Of a DNA stretch of 64,000 nt, positions 34,268 through 43,317 are shown one piece after another (positions within the stretch are counted from its first letter, which is position 1; every line of letters begins with the position of its first letter). The translations under genes were made by a program, and so were the position numbers. Below the pieces are notes generated by a model. That model was not told where the DNA came from. It was given only the letters and a program-made list of their open reading frames with translations, and did not search any database. This DNA is from CAZRDB01 sp964598695. Lineage in GTDB: Bacteria > Armatimonadota > Zipacnadia > UBA1398. The stretch spans positions 35,682-99,681 of the forward strand of contig CAZRDB010000001.1 in NCBI GenBank assembly GCA_964598695.1, given 5' to 3'.

Positions 34268-35500
34268 CTACGTGGGCTGGCCCATCTCCTGGAGCACGCC
34301 GTAGATCGGCTTGATGACCGCGACGGCCACGAAGCCCACGAAGAGCCCGAGCCCGACGATCATGAGGGGCTCGATGAGTGAGGTGAGTCCCTTGATCAGG
34401 GCGTCGACTTCCTCCTCGTAGAAGTCGGCGACCTTCTGCAGCATCTCGTCGATCCGGCCGGTCTCCTCGCCGACCTGGATCATCTGGGTGACCATCACGG
34501 GGAAGATCCCCGAGCGGGCCAGGGGGTCGCACATGCGCTGGCCCTCGTGGACCGCGACGCGGGCGTCGGCGATCGCCCCGGCGACGACGGCGTTGCCCGA
34601 GGTGGCCTCGACGATCTCGAGCGCCCGCAGGATCGGGATGCCGGAGGAGAGCAGCGTGCCGAGCGTCCGGCAGACCCGGCTGACGGAGATCTTCAGGATC
34701 AGGTCGCCGAGGACGGGGATCTTGAGCTTGGCCTTGTCGATCTTGTAGCGCCCCGTGTCGGTCTGCATCGTGATCTTGTAGGTCGTGACGGCGCCGGCGA
34801 TGAGGATGATGGGGACGTACCAGAACTTGCGCGAGATTGTCCCCATGTCCATCAGCGTCCGAGTGACCCACGGAAGCTGCTTGCCCTCGGGCAACAGCTC
34901 CTCGAAGACCTCCTTGAAGCGAGGCAGCACGAAGAACACGATCGCGGCGGTCATCAGGAGCGCGAAGGCCAGTACGACCAACGGGTACATCATGGCCGAC
35001 TTGACCTTGGTCTTGATCTCCTGCTCTTTCTCGAGGTAGGCGGCCAACCGGTCGAGGATGGTGTCGAGGATGCCGCCGACCTCGGCCGCGCGGATCATGT
35101 TCACGAACAGGTCGTCGAAGGTCCGCGGGTGCTTGGCGAGGGAGTCGGCGAAAGTCAGGCCGCTCGAGATGTCGTACCGCACGGTGGCGATGGTCTCGCG
35201 GAAGAAGGGGTTGCGCGTCTGCTGGACCAGGATGTCGAGGCAACGCAGGATCGGGAGGCCCGCCTTGATCATCGTCGCCATCTGCCGCGTGAAGATCACC
35301 TTCTCGCGGAGCTTGGGCGCCGCCATCTGGCGGTTCATCTGGGCGAAGCGGCCGCCCTGGTCCTTCGCGGTGGTGATGTTGACCAGATGGAGCCGGTTCT
35401 CGCGCAGCCGTGCCAGCACCTGGTCGCGGGTGTCGGCGACCATGCTGGCGCGGATCGTGTTGCCCTGCGCGTCGAGCGCCTCGTACTGGAAAGTCGGCAT
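34268..35500 (-). CDS. pilC: Type II secretion/type IV pilus inner-membrane platform protein PilC/GspF
   Basis: A 410-residue integral membrane protein that couples the assembly ATPase to pilin or pseudopilin polymerisation. The start MPTFQYEALDAQGN is the usual PilC/GspF opening. Two T2SF domains lie at about residues 70-195 (KVIFTRQMATMIKAGLPILR, SSGLTFADSLAKHP) and 275-400 (VSRVCRTLGTLLSSGIPILR, VTQMIQVGEETGRIDEML), each followed by membrane helices. It starts at ATG 35500. No ATPase, secretin or prepilin peptidase is adjacent, so the rest of the machinery is elsewhere. A pseudopilin-like protein occurs at 18821. It heads the minus-strand run with a sigma factor and secreted proteins. Confidence 0.94.
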   Translation of the reverse strand: MPTFQYEALDAQGNTIRASMVADTRDQVLARLRENRLHLVNITTAKDQGGRFAQMNRQMAAPKLREKVIFTRQMATMIKAGLPILRCLDILVQQTRNPFFRETIATVRYDISSGLTFADSLAKHPRTFDDLFVNMIRAAEVGGILDTILDRLAAYLEKEQEIKTKVKSAMMYPLVVLAFALLMTAAIVFFVLPRFKEVFEELLPEGKQLPWVTRTLMDMGTISRKFWYVPIILIAGAVTTYKITMQTDTGRYKIDKAKLKIPVLGDLILKISVSRVCRTLGTLLSSGIPILRALEIVEATSGNAVVAGAIADARVAVHEGQRMCDPLARSGIFPVMVTQMIQVGEETGRIDEMLQKVADFYEEEVDALIKGLTSLIEPLMIVGLGLFVGFVAVAVIKPIYGVLQEMGQPT

Positions 35501-35731
35501 CGACTGCCTCGCCTCCCTCTGAGCAGGGTCATCCCATGTCCCCACCAAGCAGCGGCGACAAGGGACCCCCATTCACGGCGTCCTTCCTCCTTCGCAGGTT
35601 CCGCGCGATGGTCCTCCCCGCGAAGAGGGGGCCGGGCGCCGTCGCGGAACCTACCAGCGGCCGCCGCGGCCGCTCCGGAAGCCTCTTCCGCCCGTCGTCC
35701 GCCGCGCGAGCCCTGGAAGGAGTTGCCCGCC

Positions 35732-36997
35732 ATGCAGCTTCACGATTGCCTCCGCCGGCTGGGCGAGGAGGCCTGCCGCGAGGCGCTCGAGCCCCACTGG
35801 GAGGACTCGGTCGCGTCCCTGCCCGACGGGCCCCTCCCCTTCCTCTCGCCCGCCCGCCTGCGCGAGTGGCGCGACTACTGCCGCCTCGACCCGTCGGCCG
35901 ATGCGGCGCTGTGCGAGGCGGCGCGGCGCATCGAGGACGACCCCGCCCTTCGGCTGCTCGCCTGGCACTGCTTCCGAACCCTCTATACCCACATCGAGAC
36001 CGACACGCTCGGCCGCTGGCCGCTCCTGCGCGCCGCGTTGGGTGAGTTCGGCGGTACCTTCTACCTCATCGTGAGCCTCGCGATGGTGCCGCTGGTCAAA
36101 CAGACCCATGCCGAGCTGGGCGTCGACCCCGAGATCACCCGCGACACCTGCCTCGAGGTCACCTGCTTCGCCAACAACTACCACGACGCCAGCGAGGGCC
36201 GCGAGTGGGGGATCCTCCTCGGCCAGCTCTTCTGGCTCCGCCACTACCCGGCCGGCCGGCTGTTCCGGCTCGGGCGGTTCGAGCACATGTTGCGGCCGAT
36301 GAGCGGGGCCGTACGGGTCTTCCGCAACCGTGCGACGCGTGAGGTCGTGGCGCTCGCGGAGGAGGGCCGGACCTTCGATCGCGACGGGTTCGTCCCGTAT
36401 GCGGGCGACGACGCCGCCGACGGCTTCACGACGACGCTCACCGAGGCCGACGGCCGGATCGAGGGCTACCCAGTCCATCCGGCGGGCTCCGTGGTCCGGC
36501 AGAGGGTCGCGCTCGACCTCGCCGTGTGGGAGTGCGTGGCGCGCAAGGACGACTGGATGCTCGACATGCACATCCCCTCGGGCGGCGGGATGGGGCCGGA
36601 GGTCTGCGCGCGGTCGCTCACGGCGGCGTGGGAGTTCTTCGCCCGCACCTTCCCCGACCGACCGGCGCGGGGCTTCCAGTGCGTCTCCTGGATCTACAAC
36701 CCGCAGTTCGAGGAGCTGCTCGGCCCGGAGGCCAACCTCGTGAAGCACCTGCGCGAGGTCTACCTCCACCCCTGCGCCTCGAGCGGCCGCGACGGCGTCT
36801 TCTTCCTGTTCTACACCGATGAGATCGACCCCGCGACGGCGCGGCGTGACACGAGCATCCGACGCGCCTTCGCCGACCACCTCGCCGCCGGCAAGCGCCT
36901 GCGTTCGAGCGCGATGTTCCTGCTGCCCGAGGAGGTCGCAAGCTACGGGAGCACGTTCTACCGGACGCACTGGCCGCCCCAGGGGCTGGGGCTCTAG
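35732..36997 (+). CDS. GNAT-like acyltransferase-domain protein
   Basis: A 421-residue protein that resembles two-part acyltransferase-type proteins: an all-alpha N-terminal half (about 1-180, with HCFRTLYTHIETDTLGRWP and TCFANNYHDASEGREWGILL) and a C-terminal half (about 260-410) of GNAT-like order (DWMLDMHIPSGGGMGPEVC, FQCVSWIYNPQFEELLGPEA, REVYLHPCASSGRDGVFFLF). I believe this corresponds to the NAT_N/GNAT_C pairing but cannot confirm it. Acyl-CoA dependent transfer to an unknown acceptor is inferred. ATG at 35732 has AAGGAG 10 bases upstream. It is divergent from pilC across 231 bases. Its stop overlaps the left end of the repeat at 36996. Confidence 0.7.
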   Translation: MQLHDCLRRLGEEACREALEPHWEDSVASLPDGPLPFLSPARLREWRDYCRLDPSADAALCEAARRIEDDPALRLLAWHCFRTLYTHIETDTLGRWPLLRAALGEFGGTFYLIVSLAMVPLVKQTHAELGVDPEITRDTCLEVTCFANNYHDASEGREWGILLGQLFWLRHYPAGRLFRLGRFEHMLRPMSGAVRVFRNRATREVVALAEEGRTFDRDGFVPYAGDDAADGFTTTLTEADGRIEGYPVHPAGSVVRQRVALDLAVWECVARKDDWMLDMHIPSGGGMGPEVCARSLTAAWEFFARTFPDRPARGFQCVSWIYNPQFEELLGPEANLVKHLREVYLHPCASSGRDGVFFLFYTDEIDPATARRDTSIRRAFADHLAAGKRLRSSAMFLLPEEVASYGSTFYRTHWPPQGLGL

Positions 36998-37200
36998 AGC
37001 AGTTCTTCCAAAGTCCTCGCGGGCAGGAGCGAGGAACGACAGCCTGCGGAGGGTCTCCCCTCCGCACCACCCCAGGCGGTTGCCGCCGGGGCCAGAGCCC
37101 ACCGGCCCCGACGACAGCCGCTCAGGTAGAGCACAAGGACGAGCGCTCCACGGGCCGCTGCTCGCCGCTGCTACCGGCAGGGACCTTCGGGAACCGCTCT
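36996..37200 (+). repeat. Structured intergenic repeat, copy A, with terminal inverted repeats
   Basis: About 205 bases, roughly three quarters identical by eye to the inverse of 63745-63947. The right end, read inward, is AGAGCGGTTCCCGAAGG, nearly the same as copy B's outer end AGAGCGGTTCCCGGAGG, so the family has terminal inverted repeats of about 17 bases; this copy's own left end (AGAGCAGTTCTTCC) is diverged. Inside are hairpins TCCT/AGGA (near 37013-37028), GCGGAGG/CCTCCGC (near 37046-37065) and CGGGGCC/GGCCCCG (near 37087-37110). The left end overlaps the TAG stop of the acyltransferase-like gene. It contains no open reading frame. It may be a MITE-like element or a structured RNA. Confidence 0.75.
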
Positions 37201-37232
37201 GGTCCGAGAAGCACGGCGAAGGGAGCACTCCC

Positions 37233-40200
37233 ATGCGGTGGCCGGTGATGGCCGTGGTCTCGCTGCTCGTCACCCCCGGGCTGCTGGCCCAGACGAACCC
37301 GATCACCAACGGCGGGTTCGAGGAACTCCGCGCCGACGGCGGCCCGGTCGACTGGGAGCTGATGGGATCGGCCGCGGTCGAGACCGGCGAGGCCCACTCG
37401 GGCCNNNNNNNNNNNNNNNNNNNNNNNNNNNNNNNNNNNNNNNNNNNNNNNNNNNNNNNNNNNNNNNNNNNNNNNNNNNNNNNNNNNNNNNNNNNNNNNN
37501 NNNNCGCTCCCACCGATCGCGCCCGGGGAGCGGGCCGAGGTGCGATGCACGGTCAGCGGGCTTCGCGACACGGCCGGAGAGAAGATCGTCGCGACGGCCT
37601 CAAGCGGCGGGCAGGAGTCGTCCGGCGTGCTGGTGCTCGGCGGCTCGCTCAAGCCGGCGGGACTCCGCTGCGCCGCGCTGCTGGTGAAGCCCGGTGAGCC
37701 GACGCGGGTGGAGCTGCTCGCCGAGAACCGGGGCAGTGTGGTCCTCGAGGCCCCGCCGGCCGAGATCACGGTCCCGACGGGGGTTGCGGCGGCCGCAACC
37801 GGTGTCGGCGCGAAGATCCTCCCCGGCACCACGGGCCCGGTCGCATCGTGGGAGGTGACGGTCGCGCAACCGACGCCGCTCGTGCGCTTCGCGGCACAGA
37901 TGGAGGGAGCCAACGAGGCGGCTACAAGCTACGTCGTCTGCGCGGAGAAGGCGCCCTGGGAGGCCGCACTGACGATCCCCGCCGCCGAGGCGCCGGCCTA
38001 CGCGGTGGAAGGCCAGGGGACCGGGGAGTACCTCGTCGGCTCTGACAAGGTGCGGCTCGCGTTGAGCCCGGTCGCCGGGGGAGCCCTGGTCGGTGCGCTG
38101 CAGGTCCCCGAGGGACCGGCGTGGCGGACCGTCGCGCTCCTCCCCCACCTCGGCCTGCTGGCGACGCCCGAGGGCGAGGCTGCGCTCACCTGGTCGGACG
38201 GCGCCGACGCTGAGCACACGGGCGACGGCGCGCTGCTCCGGCTGCGCGGCACGACGACCCTGGGCGTCACGGAGTGGGCCACCGAGCTGACGCTGGGGGT
38301 GGAGCCCGGGGCGCAGTCGGTCGTCTACTCGCTGGTGGTCCGGCCCTACTCCGACGCACAGGTCCTCGCGCTCGAGGGCCCGATGCTCTACGCCGAGGAG
38401 GCGCCGGACCGGCCGCGGGACGAGGCGATCCTCCCGGGGCTCGAGTGGCTCGTCCGGGGCGAGGAGTCCTCAGGCGTGCTCGACATCGTCCCCGACCACC
38501 CGGACCGGATCCGGTATGTCCCGAACATGCGCAAGGTCACGGTTCCGTGTGCAGCGATGCGGTTCGGGGACACGGTCGTCGGTCTGCTCTGGGGCACCCC
38601 CGGCGAGCGGACGATGCGGGACGAGCCGGCTCTTCTCGCGGACGCCGGCCCGGCGAGCGTCGTCTTCGCCTCGCCCGACCGCTTCGAGGGCCACACCGGC
38701 CATCTGATGGGCCTGTTCCTGCCTTCGGTGGGGGAGTGGGTGCCGGAGAACGCCCGGCGCGCCGCGAAGCCGTTCCCCGTCGCGAAGGGCAACGGCCTGC
38801 ACATCCGGGCCGACCTGTACGCCGGCTCGGGAGCCGAGAGCTGCCTCGACGTCCTCGACCAGCGGGAAGCCGATTTCGGTGACGTCCCGCAGCTTCCGTA
38901 CCCGCGCGGGGGCGTGGAGCAGGAGATCGCCTTCAGCCTCCGCGGCTACCTCAGGGACCGCGCGCTCTGGAACGCGGCCTGGAGCAAGTGGTACTCCGAC
39001 CTGATCGTCGGCTTCCAGCCGACCGACGGCCCGGCGCTCGACCTGCTGCGCGGTGCGAGCCTGCTGCCGGAGAGCGATCTCACGAAGGAGGCCCGGGCCC
39101 TCGCCGCCGAGGCGCTCGGCGGCGACGCGCGCAGCCAGGCGCTCCGCCTGCAGCACCGTGCCGACCCGGCCGGGCTGGGCGAGACGGCCCGCGCGGTTCG
39201 TGGGCTGATCGCGACACAGGCGCCGGACGGCAACTGGCCCTTCACCGGCCCCAAGTCGGGTGAGTGGCCGGCGACCGGCGTGAACTACGACGTCCTCGGG
39301 CCGACCGGCGCCCGCGAGGTGGGACTCACCGCGCCAAGCGCCGGCCGGGTGCTCCAGTTCGCGCTGCTCACCGGCGACCCGGAGGCGCGGGCCTCGGGCC
39401 TCAAGGCGCTCGAGGCGATGCGCGCGTTCCGCGTCCCCCGCGCCGCACAGGTGTGGGAGGTCCCCGTCCACACGCCGGACATCCTCGCCTCGGCCGTGGC
39501 GGTCGACGCCTACGTGCTAGGGTACAAGCTCACGGGCGACGCGGCCTACCTGAGGGACGCCGCCTACTGGGCGCGGACGGGCCTGCCGTTCGTCTACGTC
39601 TGGGCGCCGGCGGATCTCCCCGCGATGCAGGGGGCCTCGATCCCCGTCTTCGGCGCCACGGGTTACGGTCTGAGTTGGTTCGGCGTCGCCGTGCAATGGA
39701 ACGGACTCGCCTATGCGCAGTCGCTCGTCGAGCTGAGCCGGTACGACGACTCATACCCCTGGGCCGCTGTCGCCGACCACCTCTACCGGAGCGCGATGTA
39801 CCAGCAGGCGACGGAAGGCGATCGCCTCGCCCAGTGGCCCGATGCTCTGAACCTCGTCCCGGATCGTCCGGGCCTCCACGGTGAGACACCGCCCTGCTTC
39901 CAGCCGAGCACGATCCTGCACGAGCTGTTCCGCCAGTCGGGCCTGCACACGCGTCCCGAGACCATCGCCGTCCGACAGGGCGATCGCCAGCTCGCGATCC
40001 GTGCCCAGGCCGAGATCGCGACGCCGGCGTGGGAGGGAGACCGGCTCGCCTTCGACGTCGCCTTCGGTCCGGGCGAGACGGGGGCCGTGGAGGTCATCCC
40101 CGCGGAGAGGCCGGCCGTGGTCGTGGTCGATGGGAAGGCCCTCGCGGAGCGAGAGGACCTGTGGGCCGGCGATGCGCCCGGCTGGCACTGGCACGACCAG

Positions 40201-40734
40201 GGCCCCATCCTCGAGGTGCGGCTGACCGAAGGCGGCCGGCACAGCATCCGGGTGGAAGGCGCCCAGCGGGCCGAGCTGGCGCTCCTGCCCCCGCTGCGCA
40301 CGACCATCGACTTCCGTTTCACAACCGATGTGGACGGGTGGCAGCCCACCCACGACCTCGCGCCCTTCGTCGTAGCCGATGGTCTCCTCCGGACGCAGGC
40401 GACGGGGCCCGATCCGTACATGAGCCGCGACGGGCTGGCCGTGGCGGGCCGAACGGGCGACGTCCTTGTGGTTCGGCTCTCTCTCAGCGCGGGGGGCGGG
40501 GGGAGCGTCTTCTGGGCCACGGTCGAGGAGCCCGGCACGGCGCCGGCTCGCGAGCTGCCGCTCCCCTGCCCCGGCGATGGGGCACTCCACGAGATCCGCA
40601 TCCCCGTGGGTGGGCACCCGGGATGGGCGGGCCGGGAGATCCTCCAGCTACGGCTCGATCCGGGCTCCGATGCGCCCGGGGCGTCGATCGCCATCGAGAG
40701 CATCCGGCTCGAGAGGGCGGACGGGGGCAAGTAG
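37233..40734 (+). CDS. Very large secreted protein with predicted (alpha/alpha) toroid region, interrupted by an assembly gap
   Basis: At least 1,130 residues. ATG at 37233 gives a signal peptide (MRWPVMAVVSLLVTPGLLAQ) and then a CBM-like start (TNPITNGGFEELRADG). The 100-N gap at 37405-37504 breaks the frame: the two sides differ by one frame if the gap is taken as exactly 100, so the gap length is arbitrary and the two sides very probably belong together. After the gap there is a beta-rich region (about 37507-38960), then a helical region with FAYLRDAAYWARTG-like elements, DILASAVAVDAYVLGYKLTG and YAQSLVELSRYDDSYPWAAV, suggesting an (alpha/alpha) toroid, as in some glycoside hydrolases and polysaccharide lyases. 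A C-terminal beta domain ends the protein. The family is not recognised. Confidence 0.75.
37405..37504. other. 100-N assembly gap inside a large secreted protein gene
   Basis: Exactly 100 undetermined bases, a common placeholder for unknown length. The gene reads through on both sides, but the frames agree only if the true length differs from 100 by 1 or 2 modulo 3. Residues lost include the rest of the N-terminal domain. Confidence 0.97.
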
Positions 40735-40783
40735 AGCAGCGGAGCCGCGCGCGGGAGCGCCCGCCCCCGCGTGATTGCCGGCC

Positions 40784-41584
40784 CTACCCCTGTGGTGCGC
40801 GGCAGGGGCAGGCGGGGTCGTCCTCGATCTTCGCCACGAGGTCCGTGAGCATCTGCCGGATCGGCTCGGCGAGACGGGCCATCGCCGACTCCACCTCGCT
40901 GTGGCGGATCGGCCCCTGTGTGCCAACACCGGCGGCGTTGTTCGCCACGACACAGAGCGAGGCGTAGCACAGCCCGGCCTCGCGGGCCAGGACCACCTCG
41001 GGCACGCCGGTCATGCCGACCACGTCGCCGCCCAGGATCTCGAACATCTTCACCTCGGCCGACGACTCGTACCGCGGACCCTCGGCCGCGACGTAGGTGC
41101 CGCTCGAGGAGAAGGGCAGCCCGGTGGTCGCGCAGGCGTCGCGGAGGGCGCGGCGGAGCCGAGTGCAGTAGGGCGTGGTGAGATCGACGTGGACGATCGG
41201 GTCGCCGTCCTCGCCCAGGAACGTCATCGGCCGGCCGTGGGTGAAGTCGAGGAACTGGTCGACGATGACGGCCATGCCGGGCAGGGCGTGCGATGTGATC
41301 CCGCCGCACGCGTTCAGCGCGATGACGTTCTCGACGCCGAGCCGGGCGAGCGCCGCCATCTGGGCGCGGTAGTTGACGCGAGCGGGCGGGACGGTGTGGC
41401 CCTCGCCGTGCCGCAGGAGCACGAACACATCGCGCCCCCCGAGGGCGACCCGGCGGACGCACTGGCTGCCCCAGTGGGTCTCGCAGGTCAGCCGCTCGCC
41501 GTCGAGCTGCAGGCCCTCGAAGGGGCCCGTTCCCCCGATGATCCCGATCGCGCCCTCGCGCCGGGCGCCGTCGATCCGCGGCAC
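40784..41584 (-). CDS. S-methyl-5'-thioadenosine phosphorylase/purine nucleoside phosphorylase family
   Basis: A 266-residue trimeric-type phosphorylase that splits a nucleoside with phosphate into free base and sugar 1-phosphate. The start is IGIIGGTGPFEG, followed by LLRHGEGHTVPPARVNYRAQ, NACGGITSHALPGMAVIVDQ and the active-site run AEGPRYESSAEVKMF, DVVGMTGVPEVVLAREAGLC, the arrangement of MTA phosphorylase and related MTI phosphorylases. GTG at 41584 has GGGGAG upstream. Exact base preference (MTA, MTI or hypoxanthine/guanosine) cannot be decided by eye. It is the last gene of the lexA-led operon, 13 bases after the PurM-like gene. Confidence 0.9.
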   Translation of the reverse strand: MPRIDGARREGAIGIIGGTGPFEGLQLDGERLTCETHWGSQCVRRVALGGRDVFVLLRHGEGHTVPPARVNYRAQMAALARLGVENVIALNACGGITSHALPGMAVIVDQFLDFTHGRPMTFLGEDGDPIVHVDLTTPYCTRLRRALRDACATTGLPFSSSGTYVAAEGPRYESSAEVKMFEILGGDVVGMTGVPEVVLAREAGLCYASLCVVANNAAGVGTQGPIRHSEVESAMARLAEPIRQMLTDLVAKIEDDPACPCRAPQG

Positions 41585-41597
41585 AGCCGATCTCCCC

Positions 41598-42620
41598 TCA
41601 CGGCCCGGCGCACTCGAACAGCCGGGCCAACTCGTCGCGCGTACCGGTCTCCAGGCGTCGCCCCGTCGCGCCTTCGACAACCCCGGGCGGGCCTGGCTCG
41701 AGCCTCCCGACCTCGACCGCGGGGCAGCCCGCGCCCGAGAGCCGGTCGCGCACCGCCTCGGACGAGCCCGGGCCGCACGCCACGAGCAGCGCGCCGGAGG
41801 CGATCAGGCGGAGGGGATCGGCGCCCAAGGCCGCGCACAGCACCCGGGTCTCCTCCGCCACGGGCATGGGCTCCGGCCCGAGCCGGAGCGCGCATCCCGC
41901 CGCAGCGGCAAGTTCCCAGAGCCCGCACAGGACTCCTCCCTCGGTCGGGTCGTGCATCGCGTGGACGCCCGCGCAGGAGCGTGCCACGCGCGCCGCCCGC
42001 AGCACCGAGATGCCCGGGGTGTCGAGGAACGCCGCCGCGCGGCGGAGGGTCTCCTCCCCCACCCCGCGCCGCCGGAGTGGCTCGGCCAGCTCCCGGGCCA
42101 GGATCGCGGTGCCCTCGATCGCGCAGACGCCGGCCAGGAGCACCGCGTCGCCCACGCGCGCGTCGGCGGTTCGCAGCACGGCGGCCCGGGGCGCGACACC
42201 GAGGAGACCGACGCTGGCGATCGGCCGCGGGAGGCCGCAGGCGACCTCGGTATGGCCCCCGACGAGGACCGCGCCGACCTCACGGCACGCGGCACCGACC
42301 TGCTCGAACAGGGCGAGCACGCACTGGCGCGTGGTGGCGCCCTCGGGAAGGAGCAATGTCAGGAGCAGCCAACGTGGCTCGCCGCCCATGGTGGCGATAT
42401 CGTTGGTCGCGACGTGTACGGCGTACCAGCCGAGTCGGTCGGTCGCGAAGGTGATGGGATCGGCCTTGGCGAGCAGGAGCCCGTCGCCGGGCTCGAGGAT
42501 CGCGGCGTCCTCGCCGAGGCCGGGGCCGAGCACTACGCCGGGTCCCGCGGTCGGGCACAGGGCGAGGCACTCCGCGAGGAGCGCGGGGTCGAGCTTCCCG
42601 GTGGGGAGGAACGGCTCCAT
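41598..42620 (-). CDS. PurM/HypE-like AIR synthase-related protein
   Basis: A 340-residue ATP-binding protein of the AIR-synthase superfamily. It has the diagnostic VVLGPGLGEDAAILEPGDGL, VATNDIATMGGEPRWLLLTL, VGGHTEVACGLPRPIASVGL and MHDPTEGGVLCGLWELA runs, giving an N-terminal PurM-like half and a C-terminal half. The C-terminus is LARLFECAGP and lacks the Pro-Arg-Ile-Cys motif of hydrogenase-maturation HypE, so this is probably not a hydrogenase factor. An ATP-dependent ligase or activation step on a small molecule is likely. It sits 11 bases downstream of the HAD phosphatase and 13 upstream of the phosphorylase, inside the lexA operon. Confidence 0.82.
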   Translation of the reverse strand: MEPFLPTGKLDPALLAECLALCPTAGPGVVLGPGLGEDAAILEPGDGLLLAKADPITFATDRLGWYAVHVATNDIATMGGEPRWLLLTLLLPEGATTRQCVLALFEQVGAACREVGAVLVGGHTEVACGLPRPIASVGLLGVAPRAAVLRTADARVGDAVLLAGVCAIEGTAILARELAEPLRRRGVGEETLRRAAAFLDTPGISVLRAARVARSCAGVHAMHDPTEGGVLCGLWELAAAAGCALRLGPEPMPVAEETRVLCAALGADPLRLIASGALLVACGPGSSEAVRDRLSGAGCPAVEVGRLEPGPPGVVEGATGRRLETGTRDELARLFECAGP

Positions 42621-42631
42621 CGCGGCCCCTT

Positions 42632-43288
42632 CTAGGCCAGGAATCGCGCGACCTCCACGACACTCGGGAAGACGCGGTCGGCGCCGGCGGCCCGAAGCTG
42701 GGCAGCGCTCGCCGCCCCGCACGTCACACCGAGCGCGAGCCAGCCCCCGGCGCGCGCGGTCTCCATGTCCATCGTGTGGTCGCCCACGAGCGCGGCCGGC
42801 GCCCCGGGGAGGCCCAGCTCCTCGAGGCACTGATGGACGTGGCGCGGATCGGGTTTCACCTCGATCGCGTCATCGCGCGCTACGAGCACCGCGATGTGGT
42901 CGAGGAGATCGGGCGCGGCCGTGAGCACGGCGGCTCGGCAGTTGCGCGTGATCACGGCGAGGGCGAGCCCCGCCCCACGGAGTGTGGCGAGAGCCTCCCG
43001 CGTGCCGGGGAAGAGCGCGGCCTGGGCCGCGGCCTCCAGCTCGACCGACTGGATCGCGGCCTCGCAGCGACTGCGCAGCGTCAGGGCCTCGTCGGTGGAG
43101 AGGCGGCGGGCGGCGCGGTCGACCATCTCGAGGGTGTGGAGGCCCTCCCATGCGGCCACGTCCAGCCCGGCGTCATGCGCGCACGCCTCGGCCCGGCGGC
43201 GCATGAGGTCGAAGTCGATGGTGAGGTGAGCCAGCGTGCCGTCGAAGTCGAAGACGACGGCCCGCACGGGGGCGGCGTCCGAGGCCAC
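42632..43288 (-). CDS. HAD-superfamily phosphatase
   Basis: A 218-residue haloacid-dehalogenase phosphatase. GTG at 43288 has AGGAG 8 bases upstream, and the protein then opens near its nucleophile motif. Motif I is VVFDFDGTLAHL (Asp-x-Asp), motif II is LAVITRN, motif III Lys in IEVKPDPRHVHQCL, and motif IV is LVGDHTMDMETARAGG. The helical cap between motifs I and II gives the phosphoglycolate phosphatase-like layout. The likely substrate is a small phosphomonoester; a nucleotide or sugar phosphate fits the operon, since a nucleoside phosphorylase follows. It starts 29 bases after lexA. The longer upstream frame over lexA is spurious. Confidence 0.87.
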   Translation of the reverse strand: MASDAAPVRAVVFDFDGTLAHLTIDFDLMRRRAEACAHDAGLDVAAWEGLHTLEMVDRAARRLSTDEALTLRSRCEAAIQSVELEAAAQAALFPGTREALATLRGAGLALAVITRNCRAAVLTAAPDLLDHIAVLVARDDAIEVKPDPRHVHQCLEELGLPGAPAALVGDHTMDMETARAGGWLALGVTCGAASAAQLRAAGADRVFPSVVEVARFLA

Positions 43289-43317
43289 GGGCGATCTCCT
43301 GTCGCGTCCGCGACGCC

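Noticed and set aside
41598..42620. HypE hydrogenase-maturation factor
   Set aside because: The AIR-synthase fold is present but the terminal Pro-Arg-Ile-Cys motif is missing and no hydrogenase genes are near.
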